From the NCBI GenBank assembly GCA_006844765.1, contig SPJV01000214.1, positions 1 through 64,000 on the forward strand: a stretch of DNA of 64,000 nucleotides, given 5' to 3'. Under the pieces are notes generated by a model, which worked only from the letters and a program-made list of their open reading frames with translations, searched no databases and was not told where the DNA came from. How positions within the stretch are numbered: the first letter of the stretch is position 1; the number at the start of each line of letters is the position of its first letter. Positions 35,841 through 43,733 of this stretch are shown here, piece after piece. The position numbers and the translations under genes were made by a program. Origin of the DNA: Alphaproteobacteria bacterium (lineage in GTDB: Bacteria; Pseudomonadota; Alphaproteobacteria; UBA8366; Aestuariispiraceae).

Positions 35841-36596
35841 TTAACCCTCCGGCCGCCAGCGGATTGCCCGTTTGAGCGTCCAATCGACCAGATAGAAAAC
35901 CGTGAGCGATATCACCGCGAGCACCAGCAGCGCCGCGAACATCATGTCGATCTGCAACCGCGCATTGGCGTGCAGCATTAAATATCCAAGCCCGTGTGAG
36001 GACCCGACCCATTCCCCAACCACCGCACCGATCGGTGCCACCGCCGTCGCGACCCGCAGTCCTGAACCAAAGGCAGGCATGGCAGCCGGAATCCTGATCT
36101 GGCGAAGGATAGCGGTGCGAGAGCCCCCCATATTCTGCGCCAGTTCCAACCAGCCTTGGGGCACCCGCCGTAACCCGTCGTAGAAAGCCGAGGTCACGGG
36201 GAAGTAAATGATCAACGTCGCCATCGCGACTTTCGATGCCAGCCCATAGCCGAGCCACAGTGTCAGGATCGGCGCCAGCGCGAAGACCGGCAGGGCTTGG
36301 CTGACCACCAGAACAGGCATCAACCAACGACGGGCCGGGCGGAAAGAAGCAATCAGTAGAGCGCTCGCCCCGCCAAGCAAGGTTCCCAATCCAAGGCCCA
36401 GTAGAATCTCCAGCGCCGTGATCCCGGCATGCGGCAAAAGCTCGCCAATCCGTTCAATCAGTGTCTCAAGCACAGCAAGCGGCGGCGGTAAGATATATGG
36501 CGGGGCCTCGCTGACGACGACGATCCCCTGCCAGAATGCGAGAAGACCCAACGCGATGATCACCGGTCTGGCGAGGTTCATGGCGTTCAATGTCAT
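35841..36596 (-). CDS. thiX: Thiamine-precursor ABC transporter permease
   Basis: 251 residues, about six helices, binding-protein-dependent permease family. The cytoplasmic coupling loop is recognisable in the AQNMGGSRTAILRQIRIPAA segment, followed by GAVVGEWVGSSHGLGYLML. It overlaps the ATPase gene by 4 bp (ATGA) and precedes thiY. Together the three form a complete importer. Confidence 0.9.
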   Translation of the reverse strand: MTLNAMNLARPVIIALGLLAFWQGIVVVSEAPPYILPPPLAVLETLIERIGELLPHAGITALEILLGLGLGTLLGGASALLIASFRPARRWLMPVLVVSQALPVFALAPILTLWLGYGLASKVAMATLIIYFPVTSAFYDGLRRVPQGWLELAQNMGGSRTAILRQIRIPAAMPAFGSGLRVATAVAPIGAVVGEWVGSSHGLGYLMLHANARLQIDMMFAALLVLAVISLTVFYLVDWTLKRAIRWRPEG

Positions 36597-37345
36597 GCCG
36601 CAACCCTCCCCAGCCCAAGCTTGGAAAGAAGGTCCGCATGCAGCCCCGCCAAGGCCGGGTCATCCACCGCGCGTACCGGTTGACCCGGGGGAATCAGCGG
36701 CGGGTCGTCCAGACGGGCAGGGCTTCCCGCCATCACAAAGGTCCTGTGACCAAGCCGTAGCGCTTCCAACGGGTCATGGGTGACCAACAGCACGGTGCGC
36801 CCTTCCAACAGCTCGGCGGCAAGGGCTTGGATACGATGCCGGGTCAATGCGTCCAGGGCAGAAAACGGCTCATCCATCAAGACAATGGGGCGGTCTTCCA
36901 TCAATGTTCGGGCAAGTGCTGCACGCTGCCGCATGCCGCCTGACAGCGTGTCCGGTAAATCCGCTTCGCGTCCCGCCAACCCAACCTGATCGAGTAACAC
37001 CGCCGCGCGATCCCGATCCGCTTGGGCAGGCGCCCCTCGCAGCCGGGGTCCCAACAGGACATTGTCGAGAACCGACAACCAGGGTAGCAGTAAATCGCGC
37101 TGTGCCATGAAGGCGACCTTGCCTTCCAAGCCGTCCCCATCATCCATAACGGCTGTGCCGGAGATGTCGGCGCGCCCATCCAGTCCTGCCATATAGCGCA
37201 GCAGGCTCGACTTTCCGACGCCGCTCGCCCCTAAAAGACAGCTCCAACTTCCGCCCGGCACGTCCAGGTTCACACCGTCAAAAACGGCGTCGCCGCGATA
37301 GGCCATCGCAGCATCCCGAATGATAATGCCCGGCGCCGTCGACAT
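36593..37345 (-). CDS. thiZ: Thiamine-precursor ABC transporter ATPase
   Basis: 250 residues. Walker A LLGASGVGKSSLLRYMAG, Q-loop FMAQRDLLLPW, signature LSGGMRQRAALARTL, Walker B IVLMDEPFSALD and a switch His in LLVTHDPLEA. Powers uptake by the ThiX/ThiY pair. Its start touches the stop of the upstream TRAP binding-protein gene, showing that gene is embedded in the same mRNA. Confidence 0.93.
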   Translation of the reverse strand: MSTAPGIIIRDAAMAYRGDAVFDGVNLDVPGGSWSCLLGASGVGKSSLLRYMAGLDGRADISGTAVMDDGDGLEGKVAFMAQRDLLLPWLSVLDNVLLGPRLRGAPAQADRDRAAVLLDQVGLAGREADLPDTLSGGMRQRAALARTLMEDRPIVLMDEPFSALDALTRHRIQALAAELLEGRTVLLVTHDPLEALRLGHRTFVMAGSPARLDDPPLIPPGQPVRAVDDPALAGLHADLLSKLGLGRVAA

Positions 37346-38436
37346 CAGGCCCCGCGCGCACCGATAAAGGCTGAGGTTCCAACCTCGGTCCAGCGCTGCC
37401 CAACCCGCACCGCTTCACGATAGGCAGTGCGGATTTCCGTGCCGATGCCACCATCTTCAACAGCGTCAGCGATAACGTCATTCGCCAAGTCGCGGCAGGC
37501 AGCCGTCACATCATCCGGCATCTGTTTCAGGGTCACGCTCCGCTCACGTTCCAACCGGTCGAGCGCCGCAGCATTGCGCCAATCAGCCTCCGCCAGCGCT
37601 TCTGCATGTTCCGCGTCACAAGCCGCCTTCACGACAGCTTTCAACTCATCATCCAAACCATCGAAAGCGGCACGGGATACAATCAGCTCCCCCGTTCCAT
37701 TCGGCTTGTTATAGCCGGGCCAGTAGTAGTTCGGTGCTGCTTTGTAGAAACCGAAAGCCTCATCAATCCAGGGGCCTAAAAACTCTGCCGCATCGACTAG
37801 GCCGGAGCGAAGGCTGGCAAAAATTTCACCAGCCGGCAGGGCTTGGGGCACGGCGCCCAAACGACGCATGATCTCCCCACCATGGCCGACAATCCGGATC
37901 TTAAGGCCCTGGATATCGTCCAACGACTTGATCTCTTTCGTGAACCAGCCGCCCATTTGCATCCCGGTGTTCCCAGCCATGAAAGCCCGAACGCCGAAGG
38001 GTTCATAAAGGCGATCCCACAGCTCCTGACCGCCGCCGTGATAGATCCAGGCCATATGTTCCCTGGATTCCAGACCGAAGGGCACAGTGGTGAAAAAGGC
38101 TGCGGCCGGCATCTTCCCCTGCCAGTAAACAGCCGCACTATGCCCCATCTCCGCCGTCCCACTAGAGACTGCGTCCAAGACTTCAAAGGCCGGGACCAAC
38201 TCCCCTGCGGCATAGAGTTTTATCGAGAGCCGACCGCCGGAAAGGGCTTCGATCCGATCCGCCACTCTCTGCGCCGAGGTGCCGGGGCCTGGCGAGTTCT
38301 TGGGCCATGAGGTCACCATCCGCCATTCCAACCGCTCCTTCGCGATGGCGGGTGTCGCCAGGGCACCTGTGAGCCCAACCGCCCCGGCAAATAGAGCCTG
38401 TCTTCGCCCCGTATCAATGCCTGTGTTCTTCTTCAT
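37345..38436 (-). CDS. TRAP-type (TakP-like DctP) substrate-binding protein
   Basis: 363 residues. A twin-arginine-like export signal (TGRRQALFAGAVGLTGALA) precedes a DctP fold closest to the 2-oxoacid binders of the TakP group: RMVTSWPKNSPGPGTSAQRV, GLKIRIVGHGGEIMRRLG and YYWPGYNKPNGTGELIVS. TRAP binding proteins need DctQ and DctM membrane subunits, and none is nearby. It sits 12 bp after thiD and overlaps thiZ by 1 bp, inside the riboswitch-controlled operon. Either it serves distant DctQM subunits under thiamine control, or its ligand is a thiamine-related acid. Fold call is sure, role is open. Confidence 0.88.
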   Translation of the reverse strand: MKKNTGIDTGRRQALFAGAVGLTGALATPAIAKERLEWRMVTSWPKNSPGPGTSAQRVADRIEALSGGRLSIKLYAAGELVPAFEVLDAVSSGTAEMGHSAAVYWQGKMPAAAFFTTVPFGLESREHMAWIYHGGGQELWDRLYEPFGVRAFMAGNTGMQMGGWFTKEIKSLDDIQGLKIRIVGHGGEIMRRLGAVPQALPAGEIFASLRSGLVDAAEFLGPWIDEAFGFYKAAPNYYWPGYNKPNGTGELIVSRAAFDGLDDELKAVVKAACDAEHAEALAEADWRNAAALDRLERERSVTLKQMPDDVTAACRDLANDVIADAVEDGGIGTEIRTAYREAVRVGQRWTEVGTSAFIGARGA

Positions 38437-38448
38437 GTCACCCTGCCC

Positions 38449-39279
38449 CTATTCGGTGCGCCATAGCGCGTGAAAATGATGGACCGGGCCATGCCCAGCT
38501 CCGATCTCCAAGTCATCCGCCGCAGCAATCGCGGCAGCGATATAAGTCTTCGCCATCCGAACGGCGTCGGAGAGAGGTAATCCCTTTGAAAGCCCGGCAG
38601 CGATTGCCGCGCTTAAGGTGCAGCCGGTTCCATGTGTGTTGCGCGTGTTGACCCGCTTCGCAGGCAACCATTCGCCGTCGCGGTCGCCATCTCGCAGGAT
38701 CAGAAAGTCAGCGCTTTCCTCACCTTCCAGATGCCCACCTTTCAACAGCACCGACTTCGGCCCGAGATCGAGCAGCGCCCGCGCCGCGTCTTGCATCTCG
38801 TCCTTCCCCGCAGGTTCGGCAATGCCGAGAATACTGGCGGCTTCCGGGAGGTTGGGGGTAATGACATCCGCGATAGGCAAGAGCATTTCCGTCAAGGCCG
38901 ACACCGCATCCGCGGCCAAAAGCGCATCCCCACTTTTCGCCACCATCACCGGATCCAGAACAATCCAGGGCGGTTGATGTGCCGCCAAACCATCACACAC
39001 AGCCTCAATCACGTCCGGCGTGCCAAGCATCCCAATCTTGACCGCCTTGATATCGATGTCGTCAAAGACCGCATCAATTTGCTGCCGGATAAAGGCTGGC
39101 TCCACCGCATGAATACCTGTCACCCCAACCGTGTTCTGCGCCGTCAACGCCGTGATCACCGATGCCCCATAAGTGCCGAGAGCGGAGAACGCTTTCAGAT
39201 CCGCCTGAATTCCGGCACCACCGCCTGAGTCCGACCCGGCAATCGTCAAGGCTATCGGTGTCTTCGATGCTTCAGCCAT
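38449..39279 (-). CDS. thiD: Hydroxymethylpyrimidine / phosphomethylpyrimidine kinase
   Basis: 276 residues, ribokinase fold. Opening ALTIAGSDSGGGAGIQADLK and the C-terminal NTHGTGCTLSAAIAAGL (anion hole and catalytic Asp region; here GTGC) identify ThiD. It phosphorylates HMP twice to HMP-PP, using the pyrimidine from the ThiXYZ/TenA salvage route. Overlaps thiE by 1 bp. Confidence 0.95.
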   Translation of the reverse strand: MAEASKTPIALTIAGSDSGGGAGIQADLKAFSALGTYGASVITALTAQNTVGVTGIHAVEPAFIRQQIDAVFDDIDIKAVKIGMLGTPDVIEAVCDGLAAHQPPWIVLDPVMVAKSGDALLAADAVSALTEMLLPIADVITPNLPEAASILGIAEPAGKDEMQDAARALLDLGPKSVLLKGGHLEGEESADFLILRDGDRDGEWLPAKRVNTRNTHGTGCTLSAAIAAGLSKGLPLSDAVRMAKTYIAAAIAAADDLEIGAGHGPVHHFHALWRTE

Positions 39280-39947
39280 CAGCCCGTCCTTTCCGAAAGA
39301 GCCGCATCGACCCGGTCTCGAAGACGTTGTGTTGCGGCCTCCGGGTCCGCTGCCTTGGTGACGGCAGAGATCAAGGCGATCCCATCCGCTCCGGCATCAA
39401 TCACTGAAGCCGTCCGGGCCTCCGTGATCCCGGCGATGGCGGTTACCGGCATATCAGGTCGAACCGCCGCAATCCGTTGGCGCAGATCGCGCAGGCCATC
39501 CAGTCCGACCGGCGGGTCCGGGTTGTTCTTACTAAGCGTCTCGAACACGCCACCGATTGAGGCATAATCGATAAGTGCCGGATCAACGGCTTCGGCTTCA
39601 TGGGGCTTCTTGACCGTGATGCCCAAGACCGGCTTCGGTCCCAAAAGCGCGCGGGCGTCTGTTGGCGTCATATCTGATGCGCCCAAATGGACCCCTGCCG
39701 CACCGGCAGCCAGGGCAACATCCACCCGATCATTCACGATCAATGGAACGTCACTACCTTCCAGGAGCGCGTTAAGAGACCGCGCAGCAGCCACCATATC
39801 AGCCGTGCCGGATTGCTTATCCCGCAACTGCAATGCCGTCATGCCGCCCGCTAGCGCCGCACGCACCAATGGCGCAGGATCTCCCGCGACATGATCGGGG
39901 CCGATGATCAGGTAAAGCCGGCCATCAAACGGGTTCAGGTTTCTCAT
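39279..39947 (-). CDS. thiE: Thiamine-phosphate synthase
   Basis: 222 residues, TIM barrel. Family points are LQLRDKQSGTADMVAAAR, IVNDRVDVALAAGAAGVHLG and YASIGGVFETLSKNNPDPPV, which contact the substrates. Joins HMP-PP with thiazole phosphate to give thiamine phosphate. The thiazole motif normally reads G-P-x-F-x-T-x-T-K; here it is G-G-V-F-E-T-L-S-K, a variation but within what ThiE homologues show. Overlaps thiM by 4 bp. Confidence 0.93.
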   Translation of the reverse strand: MRNLNPFDGRLYLIIGPDHVAGDPAPLVRAALAGGMTALQLRDKQSGTADMVAAARSLNALLEGSDVPLIVNDRVDVALAAGAAGVHLGASDMTPTDARALLGPKPVLGITVKKPHEAEAVDPALIDYASIGGVFETLSKNNPDPPVGLDGLRDLRQRIAAVRPDMPVTAIAGITEARTASVIDAGADGIALISAVTKAADPEAATQRLRDRVDAALSERTG

Positions 39948-40696
39948 TCCAACCGTCCTTTTTCGATCACTATTTCCGCATCGAGATTGTGGAGCGCATC
40001 AAGCAGCGCTGCCGGGAAACTACCCGGTCCTGCCGCTTGTCGACCGGCAATTTCCCCCGCCACACCGAAGGCCAATAATCCGGCCATTGTTCCCATGAAA
40101 CGATCTTCCGAGACCGCCATAAAAGCAGCCGCAACGGCGCTCAACCCGCAACCAATTGCCGTCACTTTCCCCATCAAGGGATCGCCATTGCCAAGCAGGA
40201 CCGTCGGCCTTCCATATGCCATCACGCGATCTCGTCGACCGGTTAGCGCGATTATACCCGGCTGCCCGAGCGCATTGGTCACATCTAGAGACAAGGCCGC
40301 AGCCTCCTGTTCATTCAAGCGCACCAAATCAGGCTGTTCGGAAAGGCAGGTGTGACTCCAGGCCAAGCGCGCCGCGCCCCGGTCACACATCACCGGGTCC
40401 AGAACCCAGGGAACACCGGCACGACGCGCGATCCCGATTGCATTCGCCACAGCGTCTACACGGCCTTGATCCGGCGTGCCGAGATTGATCATCAAAGCAT
40501 CCGCGCCGCCGACAAAGTCCGGCAGTTCATCCGGGTGATCGGTCAGGCTGGGAATCGCCCCAATGGCCAACAGCATATTCGCCGTTATGCCCGCTGCAGC
40601 GTGGTTGGTTAGGCAATGCACCCGGGGGGCGCGCTCACGGACCCGCGCCGGATACGCTGCTGCTGCCTTAAGAATCGCTCTCTGGTCACCCTGCAT
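39944..40696 (-). CDS. thiM: Hydroxyethylthiazole kinase
   Basis: About 250 residues; ATG at 40696, with a GTG one codon earlier. Conserved VHCLTNHAAAGITANMLLAI, IPSLTDHPDELPDF, GVPWVLDPVMCD and the later GCGLSAVAAAFMA identify ThiM. It salvages the thiazole alcohol by phosphorylation for ThiE. First gene after the TPP riboswitch, which ends about 110 nt upstream. With ThiD and ThiE it completes a salvage pathway; no de novo thiC or thiG is seen. Confidence 0.93.
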   Translation of the reverse strand: MQGDQRAILKAAAAYPARVRERAPRVHCLTNHAAAGITANMLLAIGAIPSLTDHPDELPDFVGGADALMINLGTPDQGRVDAVANAIGIARRAGVPWVLDPVMCDRGAARLAWSHTCLSEQPDLVRLNEQEAAALSLDVTNALGQPGIIALTGRRDRVMAYGRPTVLLGNGDPLMGKVTAIGCGLSAVAAAFMAVSEDRFMGTMAGLLAFGVAGEIAGRQAAGPGSFPAALLDALHNLDAEIVIEKGRLE

Positions 40697-40806
40697 CACG
40701 GAACACCGCCCTTCACAATGCCGGTTCGGGCGCGGTCGCGGGGTTCTGGGGAGATTGAAGGCCTGGTACCGGATCGGATGCCGGGCGCCGCCAAGAAAGA
40801 TCTCCG

Positions 40807-40905
40807 TTCCCTACGCCGGTCCTAACCGGGTCAGGTTCCACGGGTTGGCGTTTCCGGCACCAACCCTATTACAGGCCAGCACCCACCTCTCAGCACTCCG
40901 GGAAG
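40807..40905 (-). promoter_or_regulatory. TPP riboswitch
   Basis: Read on the minus strand, the 3' half is canonical: GGAACCTGACCCGG, then TTAGGACCGGCGTAGGGAA, which closes helix P1 with TTCCC at the 5' edge. The pyrimidine-sensing CTGAGAG element is present near the 5' side. Unusually, about 40 nt with its own 7-bp arm (GGGTTGG / CCAACCC) lies between CTGAGAG and the expected P2 partner. The element precedes thiM and should switch off the whole salvage and uptake operon when thiamine pyrophosphate is plentiful. No terminator was recognised between it and thiM, so translational control is likely. Confidence 0.88.
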
Positions 40906-41006
40906 GGTCGATAGACCTTCCGTGCACCCCGCGAAGACAAAGTCTTTCTACCGAATTTAAGAATTATGACAAGATGTTTGAGGTTTGTGTTGTGACCGGC
41001 TGCGCC

Positions 41007-41381
41007 CTAATCGACGGTACCGGCTCGGTTTTCCGCGATGATTGTGCGATGGCTAAGAGCGACGAACGCGCTCTGGCCAATCGTGAAGGCCACACAACGA
41101 GTCCCCCAGCCCCGAAGGGCGCCATCGTGACAACTGTCTCGGTTAAGGATCAAAACCTCACCCGGCTCCACATTGATATCGCGCAGTAACAAAGCCGGAT
41201 TAATATCCTGCTCTGGTTCGTATGAAATCTGCTGTTCCGCCTCCCAATACATTGGCATCACGGTCAGGAATTTGCTGTCCTGCAGGTTTGCATCATTGCC
41301 GCGACCATTGCCCGCGCCGACCGAGCATGCGGAGAGAAAAACGAGTGACGTGACGAGATATAACTTGCCTAAGAGTCTCAT
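41007..41381 (-). CDS. Small hypothetical lipoprotein
   Basis: About 124 residues from the ATG at 41381. A lipoprotein signal peptide ends at LVFLSAC, with the Cys as lipidation site. The mature part has VEPGEVLILNRDSCHDG and later TRCVAFTIGQSAFVALSHR, two Cys that could pair. I do not recognise a domain. Upstream of the atp operon end and downstream of the riboswitch on the opposite side; no operon partner is evident. Confidence 0.65.
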   Translation of the reverse strand: MRLLGKLYLVTSLVFLSACSVGAGNGRGNDANLQDSKFLTVMPMYWEAEQQISYEPEQDINPALLLRDINVEPGEVLILNRDSCHDGALRGWGTRCVAFTIGQSAFVALSHRTIIAENRAGTVD

Positions 41382-41534
41382 ATGCCTGCCCCGGCCCACC
41401 TGCGCTATCACGAGATGAAGCGAACGTTAATGTTTCAACCCATCGATACGAAGATTAGGGGGCGAGGTTTAAAATTCAGTAAACAGGCATTGAGAAAATG
41501 AATAAAAGTAACGCGGTAGTATATGATGCGCCGG

Positions 41535-41870
41535 CTAGAGGATATCGTCTTCTTCGGTTACAAGATTAGACAGCGCTGTCAGATTACGCCTGATCTTCTG
41601 ACGCGCGATCAGTTTTTTTTGCGCCCCGAGCGGGAGGTCCGTGAAGTTCAAAATATTCCGACTGATCAACACATCGATCAAATCTTCGGAAATCCGCGCC
41701 ATATCAATATCGGAAGTATTTAGGCGATCCCGGATCGTATCGGGGCTCGCTCCTTGGAGGTACTGAATAACCTCCGGGTGATCATTCGGCAGGAATTCCT
41801 TCGCGCCAGCATTCTGCTTGTCGCTGATGCCGGTGATTTTGCCATACTGGTCACGCGAAACATAAGGCAT
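41535..41870 (-). CDS. Conserved alphaproteobacterial small protein
   Basis: 111 residues, no signal or membrane part. The ending half, ARISEDLIDVLISRNILNFT followed by DLPLGAQKKLIARQKIR, matches a small alphaproteobacterial family often carrying the odd label tryptophan synthase subunit beta like protein; I see no tryptophan-synthase features. Stands alone between the lipoprotein gene and the atp operon. Function unknown. Confidence 0.72.
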   Translation of the reverse strand: MPYVSRDQYGKITGISDKQNAGAKEFLPNDHPEVIQYLQGASPDTIRDRLNTSDIDMARISEDLIDVLISRNILNFTDLPLGAQKKLIARQKIRRNLTALSNLVTEEDDIL

Positions 41871-42050
41871 GCAATACGGTCTCCGCCGAAAGAATTTATG
41901 ACACAGAGTCTAGCGAAGACTCGCGTCAAAGAGCAACCAGCTCGACGGGAGCGGGTTTCGGCTGTGCACCGAAGCGCCACGTGACCCCACCCACAGCGCC
42001 ATTCAAATCAGCAGCCACCAAGGCAAAATCGCGCTTTATCAGAATGGCAA

Positions 42051-42082
42051 ACAGAAAAGGGGCACCCCATAGGATGCCCCTT
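42051..42082 (-). terminator. Terminator of the atp F0 operon
   Basis: On the minus strand AAGGGGCA and TGCCCCTT form an 8-bp stem with a 10-base loop, followed by TTCTGTTT. It lies 26 bp after the atpF stop codon, a convincing Rho-independent end for the operon. Confidence 0.85.
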
Positions 42083-42107
42083 CTCGAAACTCTTTATCAG
42101 CGACCGC

Positions 42108-42605
42108 TTAGTGCAGCTTAGCAGACAATCCGCCAATTGCGTCTTCGATTGCCGCATCGCCGTCAGCCCCACCCATGCGCTGAACAAGCACATGTTGGGT
42201 TGCCGCGATTGCCATATCAGCTGCCATATCACGCACTCGCTGGACCGCATTGGCTTCCGCCTGCGCGATCTTATCGAGCGCCTGCTGTTCGCGCCGCGCC
42301 ATCGCTTCTTTGAAGCGCTTGTCGGCTGCCGATTTCAGCGATTTGGTTTCCGCTTTCGCCTGTTCAACGATAGCTTCGGCTTCCTTGGCTGCATTCGCCT
42401 GCTTGGCTTTCAGCTCTTTGAGAGAGGCTTCAGCCTCCTCGCGCAGCTTTTGTGCCTGGTCGATTTCAGCAGCAATGCGTTCGATCCGGCCATTGACCGC
42501 ACCGGCAAGCGCACCACGTGCCTTCCAGACCACCAGCAAGATGAAGAGAACGAAGGAAACCGCCGTCCAGAACGTCGCGTCGTGTAAAAGTCCGTGATGT
42601 TCCAT
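42108..42605 (-). CDS. atpF: ATP synthase F0 subunit b
   Basis: 165 residues: one N-terminal membrane helix (FWTAVSFVLFILLVVWKA) then a long charged helix rich in Ala, Glu and Lys (AEIDQAQKLREEAEASLKEL). Forms the peripheral stalk that holds F1 against F0, pairing with b'. Last gene of the F0 operon, 3 bp after the b' stop. Confidence 0.94.
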   Translation of the reverse strand: MEHHGLLHDATFWTAVSFVLFILLVVWKARGALAGAVNGRIERIAAEIDQAQKLREEAEASLKELKAKQANAAKEAEAIVEQAKAETKSLKSAADKRFKEAMARREQQALDKIAQAEANAVQRVRDMAADMAIAATQHVLVQRMGGADGDAAIEDAIGGLSAKLH

Positions 42606-42608
42606 GGA

Positions 42609-43217
42609 TCAGCCTCCCTTACCCGCAGCGGCATCAAGTGCCGACGCAAGTTCGTCCTTCGCAGCCGGGCGACCGGTGAGCTTCTCAACAGAAGACGCGG
42701 CAACCTCTTCGGCTACCTGACGCAGGCCTTCGATCGCTGTTTCGGTCGCGGCAGCGATATTCGCTTCCGCTTCCGCCGCCTTCGCGGCAAGTTCAGCATC
42801 GATCTTGTCCTGCTTCTTCACGTGATCGGCTGCAACCTTTTCAGAAGCCTTGCGCAGCACGTCCTGAGCATCAGAGCGCGCACTCGCCATCACCTTATCG
42901 ATCTCCGTAGAAATCTTTTCGATTTCCTGGGTCGCGGCCTCAATAGCAGCCAGATCATCGGTGATTTTCTTCGCCCGCATGTCAATGACGTCGCCAACAC
43001 GCGGCAGCGCCACTTTCCACATCAGGACAAAGAGAACGGCAAAGGTCACCGCCAGCCAAAAGAGCTGACTAGGATAGGTCGAGAAGTCCAACTGAGGCAT
43101 TGCTGCCCCACCTTCTTCCGCGGCCTGCGCTGCAACGGAACCGCCCCCGAGAACTACCCCGGTGGCCACCGCATTCAGCGCGTATGAAATTGCCCTTTTC
43201 ATGGGTCTTCCCGTCAT
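42609..43217 (-). CDS. atpG: ATP synthase F0 subunit b'
   Basis: About 202 residues from the ATG at 43217, which has the best ribosome site (GGGGGGAAG). A second in-frame ATG 15 bp on, at 43202, has its own GGGAAG. An N-terminal Ala-rich leader (VATGVVLGGGSVAAQAAEEG) precedes the membrane helix QLFWLAVTFAVLFVLMW and the stalk helix. The b' subunit is the photosynthetic/alphaproteobacterial partner of b. The N-terminal leader could be a cleavable or extra membrane segment; that is uncertain. Confidence 0.9.
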   Translation of the reverse strand: MTGRPMKRAISYALNAVATGVVLGGGSVAAQAAEEGGAAMPQLDFSTYPSQLFWLAVTFAVLFVLMWKVALPRVGDVIDMRAKKITDDLAAIEAATQEIEKISTEIDKVMASARSDAQDVLRKASEKVAADHVKKQDKIDAELAAKAAEAEANIAAATETAIEGLRQVAEEVAASSVEKLTGRPAAKDELASALDAAAGKGG

Positions 43218-43227
43218 GGGTCTTCCC
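43198..43227 (-). repeat. 15-bp tandem duplication of ribosome site plus start codon at atpF' (b')
   Basis: On the minus strand GGGAAGACCCATGAC is followed directly by GGGAAGACCCATGAA. The unit is five codons, so both ATGs (43217, 43202) are in frame. Each has its own GGGAAG nine bases upstream. Confidence 0.8.
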
Positions 43228-43298
43228 CCCGTTACACCTGTCGTGTCGGAACGGGACGTCATCGCGACAAACGCACGACGCCCCCCGGATCCAACAGC

Positions 43299-43523
43299 TT
43301 AGGTGAACAGAATGAGGAAGGAGATGACGAGCGCGTAAAGTGCGACCGCCTCAACCAGCGCGAAGCCCAGCATCGACAGACCGAAGACCTGACCACGTGC
43401 GGCCGGGTTACGGGCGACGGAGGAGATCAGCGAGGAGAAGATGTTACCAATACCAATACCGACCCCGGAGAGACCGATAACGGCAAGACCTGCCCCAATC
43501 ATTTTTGCAGCATCGAGTTCCAT
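43299..43523 (-). CDS. atpE: ATP synthase F0 subunit c
   Basis: 74 residues, two helices with a polar loop (SVARNPAARGQ). The proton-binding carboxylate is the Glu in GFALVEAVALYALV of the second helix. No sodium-binding signature is seen, so proton coupling is expected. AGGGTAAGG precedes the start. Forms the rotor ring. Confidence 0.97.
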   Translation of the reverse strand: MELDAAKMIGAGLAVIGLSGVGIGIGNIFSSLISSVARNPAARGQVFGLSMLGFALVEAVALYALVISFLILFT

Positions 43524-43669
43524 GATACCTTACCCTTCTTTTCAAAGCTGCTGCCGAGGGGATTTGTTTAGTAGGCCTCGACAGCCAGCGGTTGGTGGGA
43601 TCGCCTGAGCGTTCCCGATGCAAAACTCACGAAAAAACCAATACAACCCACCTTTGGCGCACCTGAACT

Positions 43670-43733
43670 TTAGTGCAAATACCCCTTAGTGGAGGTGTCC
43701 CTTAGTGCAGATGCCCCTTAGTGCAGATGCAAA
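43670..43733 (-). repeat. Four 16-bp tandem copies of the atpB stop region
   Basis: Plus-strand units start TTAGTG at 43670, 43686, 43702 and 43718; copies 3 and 4 agree over TTAGTGCAGATGC. The copy at 43718 contains the atpB stop codon and its last codons (His-Leu-His). Since 16 is not a multiple of three, the copied TAA codons fall in all three frames. Confidence 0.85.

Noticed and set aside
39279..39947. Altered thiazole motif in ThiE
   Set aside because: The change stays within conservative variation and the rest of the barrel motifs are intact, so no loss of function is claimed.
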